From the NCBI GenBank assembly GCA_000702245.1, contig JNKY01000017.1, forward strand, positions 1 through 64,000: a stretch of DNA of 64,000 nt, written 5' to 3'. The notes under the pieces were generated by a model. It worked only from the letters and a program-made list of their open reading frames with translations. It was not told the origin of the DNA and searched no databases. The position numbers and the translations under genes are program-made. The number at the start of each line of letters is the position of its first letter. Position 1 is the first letter of the stretch. Source of the DNA: Lachnospiraceae bacterium C6A11. Its GTDB lineage: Bacteria; Bacillota; Clostridia; Lachnospirales; Lachnospiraceae. Below, in pieces: positions 17,140 to 25,744 of the stretch.

Positions 17140-17991
17140 ATGGCTGAATTAATCGATGGTAAGAAGATTTCAAAGGACATAAAGGACGAAACAAAGGAGA
17201 AGGTAGCTGCTCTTTTAGAGAAAGGCATCGAGACCTCTCTTGCAGTAATACTTGTAGGAAATGATCCTGCATCCTCTGTTTACGTTGCAAATAAGAAGAA
17301 AGCCTGTGAATATACAGGCATCAGATCACTTTCATATGAGCTCCCTGAGGAAACAACAGAGGAAGAGCTCCTTAAGCTTATTGACGAGCTGAATGCTGAC
17401 AAGACGGTTAACGGTATACTTGTTCAGCTGCCTCTTCCAAAGCATATCAATGAGGACGCTGTCATTAAGAGGATTTCTCCTGATAAGGATGTTGACGGCT
17501 TCCATCCTGAAAGCGTTGGACGTCTCAGTATAGGTGAGAGAGGCTTCCAGTCATGCACACCTGCAGGCGTTATCCAGCTTCTTAAGAGAAGTGATGTTAA
17601 GATCGAAGGCGCAGAGTGTGTTGTTGTAGGAAGAAGTAATATCGTAGGTAAGCCTATGGCTATGCTTCTTATCAGAGAGAATGGCACGGTTACAGTATGC
17701 CACTCAAGAACAAAGGATCTCCGCGAGGTTACAAAGAGAGCTGATATCCTTGTTGTTGCGATCGGTAAGCCTGAATTCATCGATGCTTCATACGTTAAAG
17801 AAGGAGCGGTTGTCATCGATGTAGGTATTCACAGAAAGGGCGAGAAGAAGCTCTGCGGAGATGTTGATTTTGCATCGGTTGAGCCGGTATGTTCAAAGAT
17901 CACTCCTGTACCTGGCGGCGTTGGTCCTATGACTATCGCAATGCTCATGAATAACTGCTATGAAGCTGCAGTAATGCAGAACAAGCTGTAA
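17140..17991 (+). CDS. folD: methylenetetrahydrofolate dehydrogenase / methenyl-THF cyclohydrolase
   Basis: A 283-residue bifunctional enzyme that interconverts 5,10-methylene-THF, methenyl-THF and 10-formyl-THF with NAD(P). The catalytic-domain motif YVANKKKACEYTGI carries the key Lys at about residue 53; GILVQLPLP, DKDVDGFHPESVGRL and the Rossmann motif VVGRSNIVGKPMAMLL follow, with TPVPGGVGPMTIAML at the end. GTAGGAGGAAAT precedes ATG. Together with fhs it completes the interconversion of formate and methylene-THF. The untranslated gap before it contains a long hairpin that could regulate it. Confidence 0.97.
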   Translation: MAELIDGKKISKDIKDETKEKVAALLEKGIETSLAVILVGNDPASSVYVANKKKACEYTGIRSLSYELPEETTEEELLKLIDELNADKTVNGILVQLPLPKHINEDAVIKRISPDKDVDGFHPESVGRLSIGERGFQSCTPAGVIQLLKRSDVKIEGAECVVVGRSNIVGKPMAMLLIRENGTVTVCHSRTKDLREVTKRADILVVAIGKPEFIDASYVKEGAVVIDVGIHRKGEKKLCGDVDFASVEPVCSKITPVPGGVGPMTIAMLMNNCYEAAVMQNKL

Positions 17992-18017
17992 AGTTAGAAT
18001 TTATTAAGGAACATAAG

Positions 18018-19346
18018 ATGTTTAATATTTGCCTTATTTCACTCGGATGTGATAAGAATACAGTTGACAGCGAGGAGATGCTCGGTGTTCTTGCATCAAG
18101 AGGCTACAATATAATAAATGACGAAACCGAAGCTGATGCCATTATTGTAAATACCTGCTGCTTCATAAAGGATGCGGCGGATGAAAGTATCAATACCATA
18201 TTTGAGATGGCTGAGCTTAAGAAGGACAGGCTGAAATACCTTATCGTTGCCGGATGTATAGCCGAGAGATATAAGGATGAAGTGAGATCTGAGCTTCCTG
18301 AGGTTGACGCCTTCGTTGGGACCTCCGCAACCTGTGATATTGCCGATGTACTTGACAGGTTGAGAGAAGGCGGTGGATCACCGGATGCCTACAGGTCCCT
18401 TGAGGAGCTTCCTGTTATAGAAGCTGACAGAGTTCTGACCGGAGCACCGTATTACGGATATTTGAAGATAGCTGAGGGCTGTGACAAGAGATGCACCTAT
18501 TGTGCAATCCCTTCCTTCAGAGGACGTTACAGAAGCTATCCGGAGAGCATACTTATCCGTCAGGCGGAGCAGATGGCTGAAAGCGGTGTTAAGGAGCTGA
18601 TACTTGTGGCTCAGGAAACAACCTGCTACGGAGTCGATAAAGGCGGAAAGAAGACTCTTCATCAGCTGATAAATAAGCTTTCCAAGATAGAAGGAATAGA
18701 GTGGATCAGAATACTCTATGCCTATCCTGAGGAAATATATGATGAGCTTATTGAAGAGATGGCATCAAATCCTAAGGTTTGTCATTATATCGATATGCCG
18801 CTGCAGCATACTGAGGACAGGATACTCAGACGTATGGGCAGAAGGCTGAATAAAGAGAGAATATACGAGATAGTAGAAAAGCTTCGCGAGAAGATACCTG
18901 ATATAACCATCAGAACCACCTTTATAACAGGCTTCCCGGGAGAAACTGAGGAAGAGCATGAAGCACTTCTGGATACTATAAATGAACTGGAATTCGATAG
19001 GGTGGGTGTATTTACTTATTCGCCTGAAGAAGGTACTCCTGCGGCCGGTTTTGAGGAGCAGGTGCCGGAAGAGTTGAAGGAACGTTATAAAAATGATATA
19101 ATGGAGCTTCAGCAGGATATTTCCTACGAGATAAATCAGAGCTTTGTCGGAAAAAGCCTGGATGTAATGATAGAAGGCTATATTCCGGATGATGATGTTT
19201 ATGCGGCAAGAAGCTACCGCGACGCACCGGATGTGGACGGCTTTGTATTTGTAAAATGTGATTATGAGCCGGTATCGGGTTCAATTATAAAAGCTAAAAT
19301 AATCAGTGCCGGTGAGTATGATCTCATCGGAGAGGCGGAGGAATAG
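18018..19346 (+). CDS. rimO: ribosomal protein S12 methylthiotransferase RimO
   Basis: A 442-residue radical-SAM enzyme that methylthiolates an aspartate of ribosomal protein S12. The N-terminal UPF0004 domain has cluster cysteines C11 (ISLGCDKN), C47 and C80. The radical-SAM domain has C155-x3-C159-x2-C162 (CDKRCTYC). A TRAM domain closes the protein from about residue 375. LISLGCDKNTVDSE is typical of RimO rather than MiaB. AAGGAACATAAG precedes ATG. It lies 26 bases after folD and its end abuts pgsA, so the folD-rimO-pgsA run is probably one transcript. Confidence 0.94.
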   Translation: MFNICLISLGCDKNTVDSEEMLGVLASRGYNIINDETEADAIIVNTCCFIKDAADESINTIFEMAELKKDRLKYLIVAGCIAERYKDEVRSELPEVDAFVGTSATCDIADVLDRLREGGGSPDAYRSLEELPVIEADRVLTGAPYYGYLKIAEGCDKRCTYCAIPSFRGRYRSYPESILIRQAEQMAESGVKELILVAQETTCYGVDKGGKKTLHQLINKLSKIEGIEWIRILYAYPEEIYDELIEEMASNPKVCHYIDMPLQHTEDRILRRMGRRLNKERIYEIVEKLREKIPDITIRTTFITGFPGETEEEHEALLDTINELEFDRVGVFTYSPEEGTPAAGFEEQVPEELKERYKNDIMELQQDISYEINQSFVGKSLDVMIEGYIPDDDVYAARSYRDAPDVDGFVFVKCDYEPVSGSIIKAKIISAGEYDLIGEAEE

Positions 19347-19350
19347 TAAT

Positions 19351-19911
19351 ATGAATTTACCAAATAAAATAACAGTCTTCAGAGTAATACTTGTACCGTT
19401 CTTTGTATTTTTTATGGTATTTGACAAGCTGCCGGGAAACAAATGGTATGCTCTGGCAATATTTATCATAGCAAGCTGTTCTGATCTTGTAGACGGAAAG
19501 CTCGCAAGAAAATACAATCTTGTAACTGACTTCGGTAAGTTCATGGACCCTCTGGCAGATAAGCTTCTCGTTGACTCGGCAATGATCGCTCTCTGTGGTA
19601 TCGGCAGACTGTACAGTGTCGTTGTTATTATTGTAATAGGAAGAGAGTTCATCATAAGTGGTTTCAGACTTGTGGCTGCTGATAACGGAAGAGTTATCGC
19701 TGCAAGTATCTGGGGCAAGGTCAAAACAGTTGTGCAGATGATCATGGTTTGTGTGCTCATTGCTGATCTTGGCGCAGAGTTCGGTGGTACAGCTCATGAT
19801 GTTATAGGCGTAGTTGAGGCTGTGCTTGTAGTGGCAGCAACAATGCTCGCTGTTGTATCTCTCCTTGACTACATCGCTAAGAATAGAGACGTAATATCAA
19901 GTCAGAAATAG
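19351..19911 (+). CDS. pgsA: CDP-diacylglycerol-glycerol-3-phosphate 3-phosphatidyltransferase
   Basis: A 186-residue membrane enzyme making phosphatidylglycerol phosphate, the first committed step to phosphatidylglycerol. The CDP-alcohol phosphotransferase motif D-x2-D-G-x2-A-R-x8-G-x3-D-x3-D is complete in SDLVDGKLARKY...FGKFMDPLAD around residues 48-74. About five membrane helices are visible. An in-frame start at 19306 lies inside rimO; ATG 19351 is better, with GGAGG at 19337-19341 nine bases upstream and the normal MNLPNKITVFR start. A good terminator follows. Confidence 0.93.
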   Translation: MNLPNKITVFRVILVPFFVFFMVFDKLPGNKWYALAIFIIASCSDLVDGKLARKYNLVTDFGKFMDPLADKLLVDSAMIALCGIGRLYSVVVIIVIGREFIISGFRLVAADNGRVIAASIWGKVKTVVQMIMVCVLIADLGAEFGGTAHDVIGVVEAVLVVAATMLAVVSLLDYIAKNRDVISSQK

Positions 19912-19929
19912 TATTTATAAGACGGATGA

Positions 19930-19962
19930 TTCCCGTGCCCGAAAAAAGGGCGCGGGATTTTT
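19930..19962 (+). terminator. intrinsic terminator after pgsA
   Basis: TCCCGTGCCC (19931-19940) pairs with GGGCGCGGGA (19948-19957), with one G-U pair and a GAAAAAA loop, followed by a T-run. Confidence 0.9.
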
Positions 19963-20052
19963 ATATTTCGCTATATGAAAAACACAGAATTACGTGAATC
20001 AAAACAGGTAAGAGGCAGTAAAAAAGTCACATAAAAATCGTAAATAAATAAG

Positions 20053-20081
20053 TTGAAAAAAAAGAATCAAAGTAATACAAT
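20053..20081 (+). promoter_or_regulatory. promoter of the biotin decarboxylase operon
   Basis: TTGAAA at 20053-20058, a 17-base A-rich spacer, and TACAAT at 20076-20081. The expected transcript starts about 60 bases before the first ATG. The rest of 19963-20150 holds nothing else I can recognise. Confidence 0.75.
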
Positions 20082-20150
20082 ATACATTGGCGAAAATTGG
20101 TTCTGCAGTATTTTGCAGGATTAGTAATATAACAAAATGGAGGACTGGAA

Positions 20151-21572
20151 ATGAGCAAACAGAGTTTGTCAGCAGCAGAAAGAATCAATGCGCTGCTTGA
20201 TGATTCAAGTTTTGTTGAAGTCGGTGCATATGTAGAAGCCAGAAGCACAGATTTTAACATTCAGAAAAACGAAACACCTAAGGACGGTGTCATTACAGGC
20301 TACGGCGTTATCGGCGATAAGCTGGTTTACGTATACAGCCAGGATGCAAGCGTTCTCGGTGGTGCCGTAGGTGAGATGCATGCGAAGAAGATCGCAAATA
20401 TCTACAATATGGCAATGAAGGTGGGGGCGCCGGTTATCGGACTTATCGATTCAGCCGGAATAAGATTACAGGAGGCAACCGATGCACTGAATGCATTCGG
20501 CAGACTTTATCTTAAGCAGACAATGGCTTCAGGAGTTATTCCACAGATCACAGCCATTTTCGGAAACTGCGGCGGTGGTGCTGCTATTATCCCTGCTTTT
20601 TCGGATTTTGCTTTCATGACAAGCAAGGATTCAAAGCTGTTTGTTAACAGTCCAAATTCACTTGACGGAAATTATGCAGAGAAGCTTGATACAGCTGCAG
20701 CTGCATATGTTTCTGAGAATACATCACTTGTTGATGGTGTATTTGATTCAGAGGAAGAGGTACTTGGTGAGATAAGGGAACTCGTAAGTATACTTCCATC
20801 AAATAATTCTGAGGTTGCTTTTACAGAGACTTCAGATGATCTGAACAGGGTTATCCCTGATCTTGACGGCTTCAGCAGTGATGCAAGAGCTGTCCTTCAG
20901 AATATTTCTGATGATTCACTTTTTGTAGAGATCAAGAAGGATTACGCTAAGGATATGGTTACAGGCTTCATCAAGCTTGGCGGAGCAACTGTCGGTGCTG
21001 TAGCTAACCAGGCTACTGACGGCGGCGACAAGCTTACAACAGCGGGCGCTCTTAAGGCTGCTAAGTTCGTAAGCTTCTGCGACAGCTTCAATATTCCTGT
21101 CCTTACACTTACAGATATCACAGGTTATGCGGCATCTATGGATGAGGCTAAAACAATTGCGCCTGCAGCAGCTAAGCTCTGCTACAGCTTCGCAGATGCT
21201 GTTGTTCCAAAGGTTAACCTCATCATCGGTAAGGCTTACGGAACAGCTTATACGGTAATGAACAGCAAGTCACTCGGTGCTGATATGGTTTATGCATGGC
21301 CGGGAGCAAAGATCGGTATGATGGATGCTGAGATGGCAGTTAAGATCATGTATGCTGACGAGATCTCAGCAGCTGATGATGCTAAGAGCCTTATCTCTGA
21401 GAAGACAGCTGAATATAATGAGATTCAGAGCAGTGCGCTCTCTGCTGCAAAGAGAGGCTATGTTGATGACATCATCGAGCCGGATGCAACAAGAAAGAGA
21501 CTTATTGCTGCATTTGAGATGCTTTCATCAAAGGATGAGACAAGACCGTTTAAGAAGCATTCAAGTCTGTAA
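20151..21572 (+). CDS. mmdA: acyl-CoA carboxyltransferase subunit (MmdA/PccB type)
   Basis: A 473-residue carboxyltransferase of the biotin-dependent acyl-CoA family, acting as methylmalonyl-CoA decarboxylase alpha subunit or as the 12S part of a transcarboxylase. Two crotonase-like halves are visible: the N half with GVITGYGVIGDKLVYVYSQD, GLIDSAGIRLQEA and GNCGGGAAI, the C half with MVTGFIKLGGATVGAVANQ, LTDITGYAAS and GKAYGTAYTVMNSK. AUG follows AATGGAGGACTGGAA. It is the first gene of a five-gene operon with OadG-like, biotin carrier, OadB and OadA-like proteins. It is somewhat shorter than many family members (about 510). The acyl-CoA substrate cannot be read from sequence. Confidence 0.85.
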   Translation: MSKQSLSAAERINALLDDSSFVEVGAYVEARSTDFNIQKNETPKDGVITGYGVIGDKLVYVYSQDASVLGGAVGEMHAKKIANIYNMAMKVGAPVIGLIDSAGIRLQEATDALNAFGRLYLKQTMASGVIPQITAIFGNCGGGAAIIPAFSDFAFMTSKDSKLFVNSPNSLDGNYAEKLDTAAAAYVSENTSLVDGVFDSEEEVLGEIRELVSILPSNNSEVAFTETSDDLNRVIPDLDGFSSDARAVLQNISDDSLFVEIKKDYAKDMVTGFIKLGGATVGAVANQATDGGDKLTTAGALKAAKFVSFCDSFNIPVLTLTDITGYAASMDEAKTIAPAAAKLCYSFADAVVPKVNLIIGKAYGTAYTVMNSKSLGADMVYAWPGAKIGMMDAEMAVKIMYADEISAADDAKSLISEKTAEYNEIQSSALSAAKRGYVDDIIEPDATRKRLIAAFEMLSSKDETRPFKKHSSL

Positions 21573-21584
21573 AGAAAGGTGTTA

Positions 21585-22535
21585 ATGAAAATGAAGAAAA
21601 GATTATTATTCATCTTAAGCTGTATTTTTCTTCTTTCACTTACAGCCTGCAAGAGTTCGGATGATAAGCCTTTTGACTATAAAGAGAGTACACTCACTTA
21701 TATGACGGTTGATATTATCAATCAGTATAAGGATGTTGACGGCGATGCCGTTGATTATTATCTCGAAGAAGGCACCGAGCTTGAGAGAAGTGCGGTTCAG
21801 GGCTTCAGACAGATACAGACTACAGATAAGGTTGGAAAGTTTGTTTCCATCGATGAGTCTGCTGATGATGCCAAATTTGAAGTTGGAAGCAGCGATGATA
21901 TACTTTGCACCGTAAGATGCAAATACGAAAATAGAGATGTAGATGTCAGGGTTTCTTATGTTAAGAATCTTGAGTATTACAAAGAACGTGCTAAGCTGGT
22001 AGATTATTACGAGGCTGCACTTATGGCACAGTATGGTATGACCCTTGAGCAGGCTGTTAAGGAAGACGGCGCTTATGCTTCTGCCGATGAGTTCATCGAC
22101 AGCCTTATGATCCAGCAGGGCATATATCCATACAAGGCTGTTCAGGCTGAGGTTTCTGCTGTTTACAGCAAGAGTGAGCTTCTCGGCAAGGCTGGACAGA
22201 ATACAGCAATCGGTATGGTAACCGTATTCTGTGTACTTATATTTATTTCATTTGTAATATCACTTCTTAAGTTTGTACCGATGATCTTCGATCCTTCAAA
22301 GAAGGAGAAGAAGCAGGCGGCTGAAGCAGCTAAGAAGCTTGAAGAAAATAAGACTGAGGCTCCGGCAAAGGTTGATGTACCTGCAGCTGAAGCAGCAGAC
22401 GAAGAACTTGTAAATGACGATGAGCTGGTTGCAGTTATCACAGCAGCGCTTTATGCGGCTCTTTCAGATAATGCAGTACCAACTGCAGTTAGCAAGGATA
22501 AGCTTATAGTCAGATCTATCAGAAAAGTAAGATAA
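21585..22535 (+). CDS. lipoprotein-type OadG family protein
   Basis: A 316-residue membrane protein with a lipoprotein signal (LLFILSCIFLLSLTAC, cysteine at about residue 20), an outer domain of some 180 residues, one membrane helix at about 207-230 (TAIGMVTVFCVLIFISFVISLLKF) and a cytosolic tail rich in Ala, Lys and Glu with DELVAVITAALYAAL near the end. The helix plus tail is OadG/gamma-like, which links the carboxyltransferase to the membrane beta subunit. The outer domain is unlike classical OadG, which is under 100 residues. Start choice ATG 21585 follows AAAGG; GTG 21579 and ATG 21591 are alternatives. Its place between MmdA and the biotin carrier supports the role. Confidence 0.72.
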   Translation: MKMKKRLLFILSCIFLLSLTACKSSDDKPFDYKESTLTYMTVDIINQYKDVDGDAVDYYLEEGTELERSAVQGFRQIQTTDKVGKFVSIDESADDAKFEVGSSDDILCTVRCKYENRDVDVRVSYVKNLEYYKERAKLVDYYEAALMAQYGMTLEQAVKEDGAYASADEFIDSLMIQQGIYPYKAVQAEVSAVYSKSELLGKAGQNTAIGMVTVFCVLIFISFVISLLKFVPMIFDPSKKEKKQAAEAAKKLEENKTEAPAKVDVPAAEAADEELVNDDELVAVITAALYAALSDNAVPTAVSKDKLIVRSIRKVR

Positions 22536-22552
22536 TCAGGAGGATTAATATA

Positions 22553-22933
22553 ATGAAGAACTATAGAATAACCGTAAATGGAACAACATATGATGTTTCT
22601 GTAGAAGAAGCAGACGGAGTAGCAGTTAGCGCTCCTGCAGCAGCACCAAAGGCAGCTCCTGCTCCAAAGGCAGCACCTGCACCTAAGGCAGTAGCACCAA
22701 AGGCATCAGGCGCAGAGGGCAGCGTAGTAGTTGCAGCACCAATGCCTGGTAAGATCCTTGGCGTTAAGGTTGACAGCGGCAAGGCTGTAAAGAAGGGTGA
22801 GGTTCTTCTCATTCTTGAGGCTATGAAGATGGAAAATGAGATCGTAGCTCCTCAGGACGGTACGATCGCATCTGTAAATGTTTCTGTTGGCTCCCAGGTT
22901 GAAGCCGGTGATACATTAGTAACACTTAACTAA
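22553..22933 (+). CDS. biotin carboxyl carrier protein
   Basis: A 126-residue carrier with an N-terminal part of about 25 residues, an Ala-Pro-Lys hinge (residues 27-55) and a biotinyl-lipoyl domain. The biotin attachment lysine is K92 in EAMKMEN. It shuttles carboxyl groups between the two carboxyltransferases and the beta subunit encoded around it. Hinge repeats (AAPAPK) give mobility. TCAGGAGGATTAAT precedes ATG. The biotin ligase is not in the window. Confidence 0.93.
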   Translation: MKNYRITVNGTTYDVSVEEADGVAVSAPAAAPKAAPAPKAAPAPKAVAPKASGAEGSVVVAAPMPGKILGVKVDSGKAVKKGEVLLILEAMKMENEIVAPQDGTIASVNVSVGSQVEAGDTLVTLN

Positions 22934-22984
22934 GTGTATTTTAGATCTAAGTATTACGGTTAAAACCAGAGAGGAGTTAAAGAA

Positions 22985-24106
22985 ATGCTTGATATTTTAA
23001 AGAATTTGGCTGAGCAGACAGGTTTTGCTACTCTTGGCTGGAAGAACTACATAATGATAATCATAGCATTCTTCTTTATGTATCTCGCTATTGCCAAGGG
23101 CTTTGAGCCACTGCTTCTTGTTCCAATCTCCTTCGGTATGTTCCTTGTAAATATGTTCCCGAGCATTATCGAGGAGGGCGGTCTGTTACATTATTTCTAT
23201 AAGCTTGATGAGTGGAGCATACTTCCTTCACTTATCTTCATGGGCGTAGGAGCCATGACCGACTTCGGTCCTCTGATCGCTTATCCGCCGAGCTTCATAC
23301 TCGGAGCTGCGGCTCAGTTTGGTATTTACGGCGCTTACTTCTTTGCTATAGCACTTGGCTTCACGGGCAAGGAAGCAGCAGCTATTTCGATCATTGGTGG
23401 TGCTGATGGTCCTACATCTATCTTCCTTGCAGGTAAGCTTGGAATGGGTGGAACACTTCTCGGACCTATCGCGGTTGCAGCGTACTCATACATGTCGCTC
23501 GTGCCGGTTATCCAGCCACCAGTTATGAAGCTTCTTACAACTGAGAAGGAAAGACTTATCAAGATGCCTCAGCTTAGAAAGGTTACAAAGCTTGAGAAGA
23601 TCCTTTTCCCAATCATTGTTACACTCGTTGTAGTTATGATCCTTCCGACAACAGCACCTCTCGTAGGTATGCTCATGCTCGGAAACCTCTTCAGAGAGTG
23701 TGGTGTTGTTAAGCAGCTTACTGAGACATCATCAAATGCACTTATGTACATAGTTGTTATCCTTCTTGGTACTTCCGTTGGTGCAACAACAAGTGCAGAA
23801 GCTTTCCTTAAGCCAACAACACTTAAGATCGTTGTTCTTGGTCTTGCCGCATTCATATTGGGTACCGCAATGGGTGTCCTGTTCGGTAAGATAATGTGTA
23901 AAGTCACGCACGGTAAGGTCAATCCGCTTATCGGTTCTGCCGGAGTTTCTGCGGTTCCGATGGCAGCAAGAGTTTCCCAGAAGGTTGCTGCGGAATACGA
24001 TCCGACAAACTTCCTTCTCATGAACGCAATGGGACCAAATGTTGCCGGCGTTATAGGAACTGCGGTTGCAGCCGGTTCATTCCTGGCTATTTTTAATGTT
24101 CATTAA
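22985..24106 (+). CDS. oadB: sodium-pumping decarboxylase beta subunit
   Basis: A 373-residue integral membrane protein with about ten helices. The conserved ISIIGGADGPTSIFLAGKLG segment near residues 134-154 carries the Asp used for carboxybiotin decarboxylation and sodium transport in the OadB/MmdB/GcdB family. NPLIGSAGVSAVPMAARVSQ and NAMGPNVAGVIG near the C-terminus are also family marks. AGAGAGGAGTTAAAGAA precedes ATG. Free energy of decarboxylation is stored as a sodium gradient. It is presumably shared by the two carboxyltransferases of the operon. Confidence 0.93.
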   Translation: MLDILKNLAEQTGFATLGWKNYIMIIIAFFFMYLAIAKGFEPLLLVPISFGMFLVNMFPSIIEEGGLLHYFYKLDEWSILPSLIFMGVGAMTDFGPLIAYPPSFILGAAAQFGIYGAYFFAIALGFTGKEAAAISIIGGADGPTSIFLAGKLGMGGTLLGPIAVAAYSYMSLVPVIQPPVMKLLTTEKERLIKMPQLRKVTKLEKILFPIIVTLVVVMILPTTAPLVGMLMLGNLFRECGVVKQLTETSSNALMYIVVILLGTSVGATTSAEAFLKPTTLKIVVLGLAAFILGTAMGVLFGKIMCKVTHGKVNPLIGSAGVSAVPMAARVSQKVAAEYDPTNFLLMNAMGPNVAGVIGTAVAAGSFLAIFNVH

Positions 24107-24135
24107 TACTACTTTGGATTAGAAAGGATAATAAA

Positions 24136-25563
24136 ATGTCTGAACAGATTAAAAAAGTTGGCATAACCGAAACTGTTCTTCGTGACGCTCATCAGTCTCT
24201 GATCGCTACACGTATGACAACAGAGGATATGCTTCCTATCATAGATAAGATGGATAAGGTCGGATATCATTCAGTAGAGTGCTGGGGAGGTGCTACATTT
24301 GATGCATGCCTCAGATTCCTGAAGGAGGATCCATGGGAGAGACTCAGAAAGCTGAAGGACGGCTTCAAGAATACAAAGCTCCAGATGCTTTTCAGAGGAC
24401 AGAATATTCTCGGTTACAATCATTACTCAGATGATGTAGTTGAGTATTTCGTACAGAAGTCAATTGCAAACGGTATTGATATTATCCGTATTTTCGACTG
24501 TCTGAACGATCTTCGTAACCTTGAGACAGCTGTAAAGGCTGCTAACAAGGAAGGCGGACATGCTCAGATCGCACTTTCATACACACTCGGTGATGCATAT
24601 ACTCTTGATTACTGGAAGAATATCGCTAAAGAGATCGAGGAGATGGGTGCGAACTCAATCTGTATCAAGGATATGGCAGGCCTTCTTGTACCATACGAGG
24701 CAGAGAAGCTTGTTAAGGCTCTTAAGGAAGGTACAAAGCTTCCTATCCAGCTTCATACACATTACACATCAGGTGTTGCTGCAATGACCTATATGAAGGC
24801 TGTTGAGGCAGGCTGCGATGTTATCGATACTGCAATGTCACCAATGGCTATGGGTACTTCACAGCCTGCTACAGAAGTTCTTGTTGAGACCTTCAAGGGA
24901 ACACCTTATGATACAGGTCTTGATCAGAAGCTTCTCGCTGAGATCGCTGATTACTTCGCACCACTTCGTGAGAAATACATCTCAAGCGGCCTCATGAGCA
25001 CAAAGGTTATGGGCGTTAATATCAAGACCCTCCTGTACCAGGTACCTGGTGGTATGCTTTCAAACCTTGTTTCTCAGCTTAAGGAAGCTGGACAGGATGA
25101 TAAGCTTACAGCAGTTCTTGAAGAGGTTCCAAGAGTTCGTAAGGACTTCGGTGAGCCACCTCTTGTTACACCTTCATCACAGATCGTTGGTACTCAGGCA
25201 GTTCTTAACGTTCTTTACGGAAACGGTGGAGACGGAGCTGACAGATACAAGATGTTTACACAGCAGTCTAAGGATCTCCTTGCAGGAAAATACGGTAAGA
25301 CAGTTAAGCCATTCAACCCTGAGGTTCAGAAGAAGGCTATCGGCGATGTAGAGCCTATTACATGCAGACCTGCAGATAATATCCCTGATATGCTTCCTGA
25401 ATTCGAGAAGAAGGTTGCTCCTTACAAGCAGCAGGATGAGGATGTTCTCTCATATGCGCTGTTCCCACAGGTTGCTACTGAGTTCTTCAAATACAGAGAG
25501 GCTCAGCAGAAGAAGGTTGATGTCAGCGTAGCTGATACAGCAAACAAGGCTTACCCTGTTTAA
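24136..25563 (+). CDS. oadA: pyruvate/oxaloacetate carboxyltransferase (OadA/5S type)
   Basis: A 475-residue HMGL-like TIM-barrel carboxyltransferase acting on oxaloacetate or pyruvate. Motifs: ETVLRDAHQSLIATRM at the N-terminus, VECWGGATFDACLRFL, RGQNILGY, the catalytic ICIKDMAGLL, metal-binding QLHTHYTSG and DTAMSPMAMGTSQP. It ends before any biotinyl domain, so it depends on the separate carrier gene. It is the last gene of the operon. With MmdA it could form a methylmalonyl-CoA:pyruvate transcarboxylase, or act with OadB as oxaloacetate decarboxylase. Codon use is strongly biased, which suggests high expression. Confidence 0.92.
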   Translation: MSEQIKKVGITETVLRDAHQSLIATRMTTEDMLPIIDKMDKVGYHSVECWGGATFDACLRFLKEDPWERLRKLKDGFKNTKLQMLFRGQNILGYNHYSDDVVEYFVQKSIANGIDIIRIFDCLNDLRNLETAVKAANKEGGHAQIALSYTLGDAYTLDYWKNIAKEIEEMGANSICIKDMAGLLVPYEAEKLVKALKEGTKLPIQLHTHYTSGVAAMTYMKAVEAGCDVIDTAMSPMAMGTSQPATEVLVETFKGTPYDTGLDQKLLAEIADYFAPLREKYISSGLMSTKVMGVNIKTLLYQVPGGMLSNLVSQLKEAGQDDKLTAVLEEVPRVRKDFGEPPLVTPSSQIVGTQAVLNVLYGNGGDGADRYKMFTQQSKDLLAGKYGKTVKPFNPEVQKKAIGDVEPITCRPADNIPDMLPEFEKKVAPYKQQDEDVLSYALFPQVATEFFKYREAQQKKVDVSVADTANKAYPV

Positions 25564-25651
25564 TATTTACATGAGATAAATTGTTTTTGATAATACCCTG
25601 ATAAAAGGTTTTAATAACTGATATCATTGGATAATATCAGATACTTAACTG

Positions 25652-25704
25652 TCAAGGAGTGGATTCTTACGACTATAGTTTTAGTCTATGGATCTGCTCC
25701 TTGA
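25652..25704 (+). promoter_or_regulatory. long imperfect hairpin in leader of flavoprotein gene
   Basis: TCAAGGAG (25652-25659) pairs with CTCCTTGA (25697-25704). The stem continues inward through GAT/ATC and GACT/AGTC with a few mismatches and bulges. It ends 40 bases before ATG 25745 and has no T-run, so a regulatory or processing role is possible. The rest of 25564-25744 shows only a short CTGATAT/ATATCAG hairpin. Confidence 0.45.
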
Positions 25705-25744
25705 TAAGTATTATAGAAATAAAGACGCTAATACAGGTGCTTTG

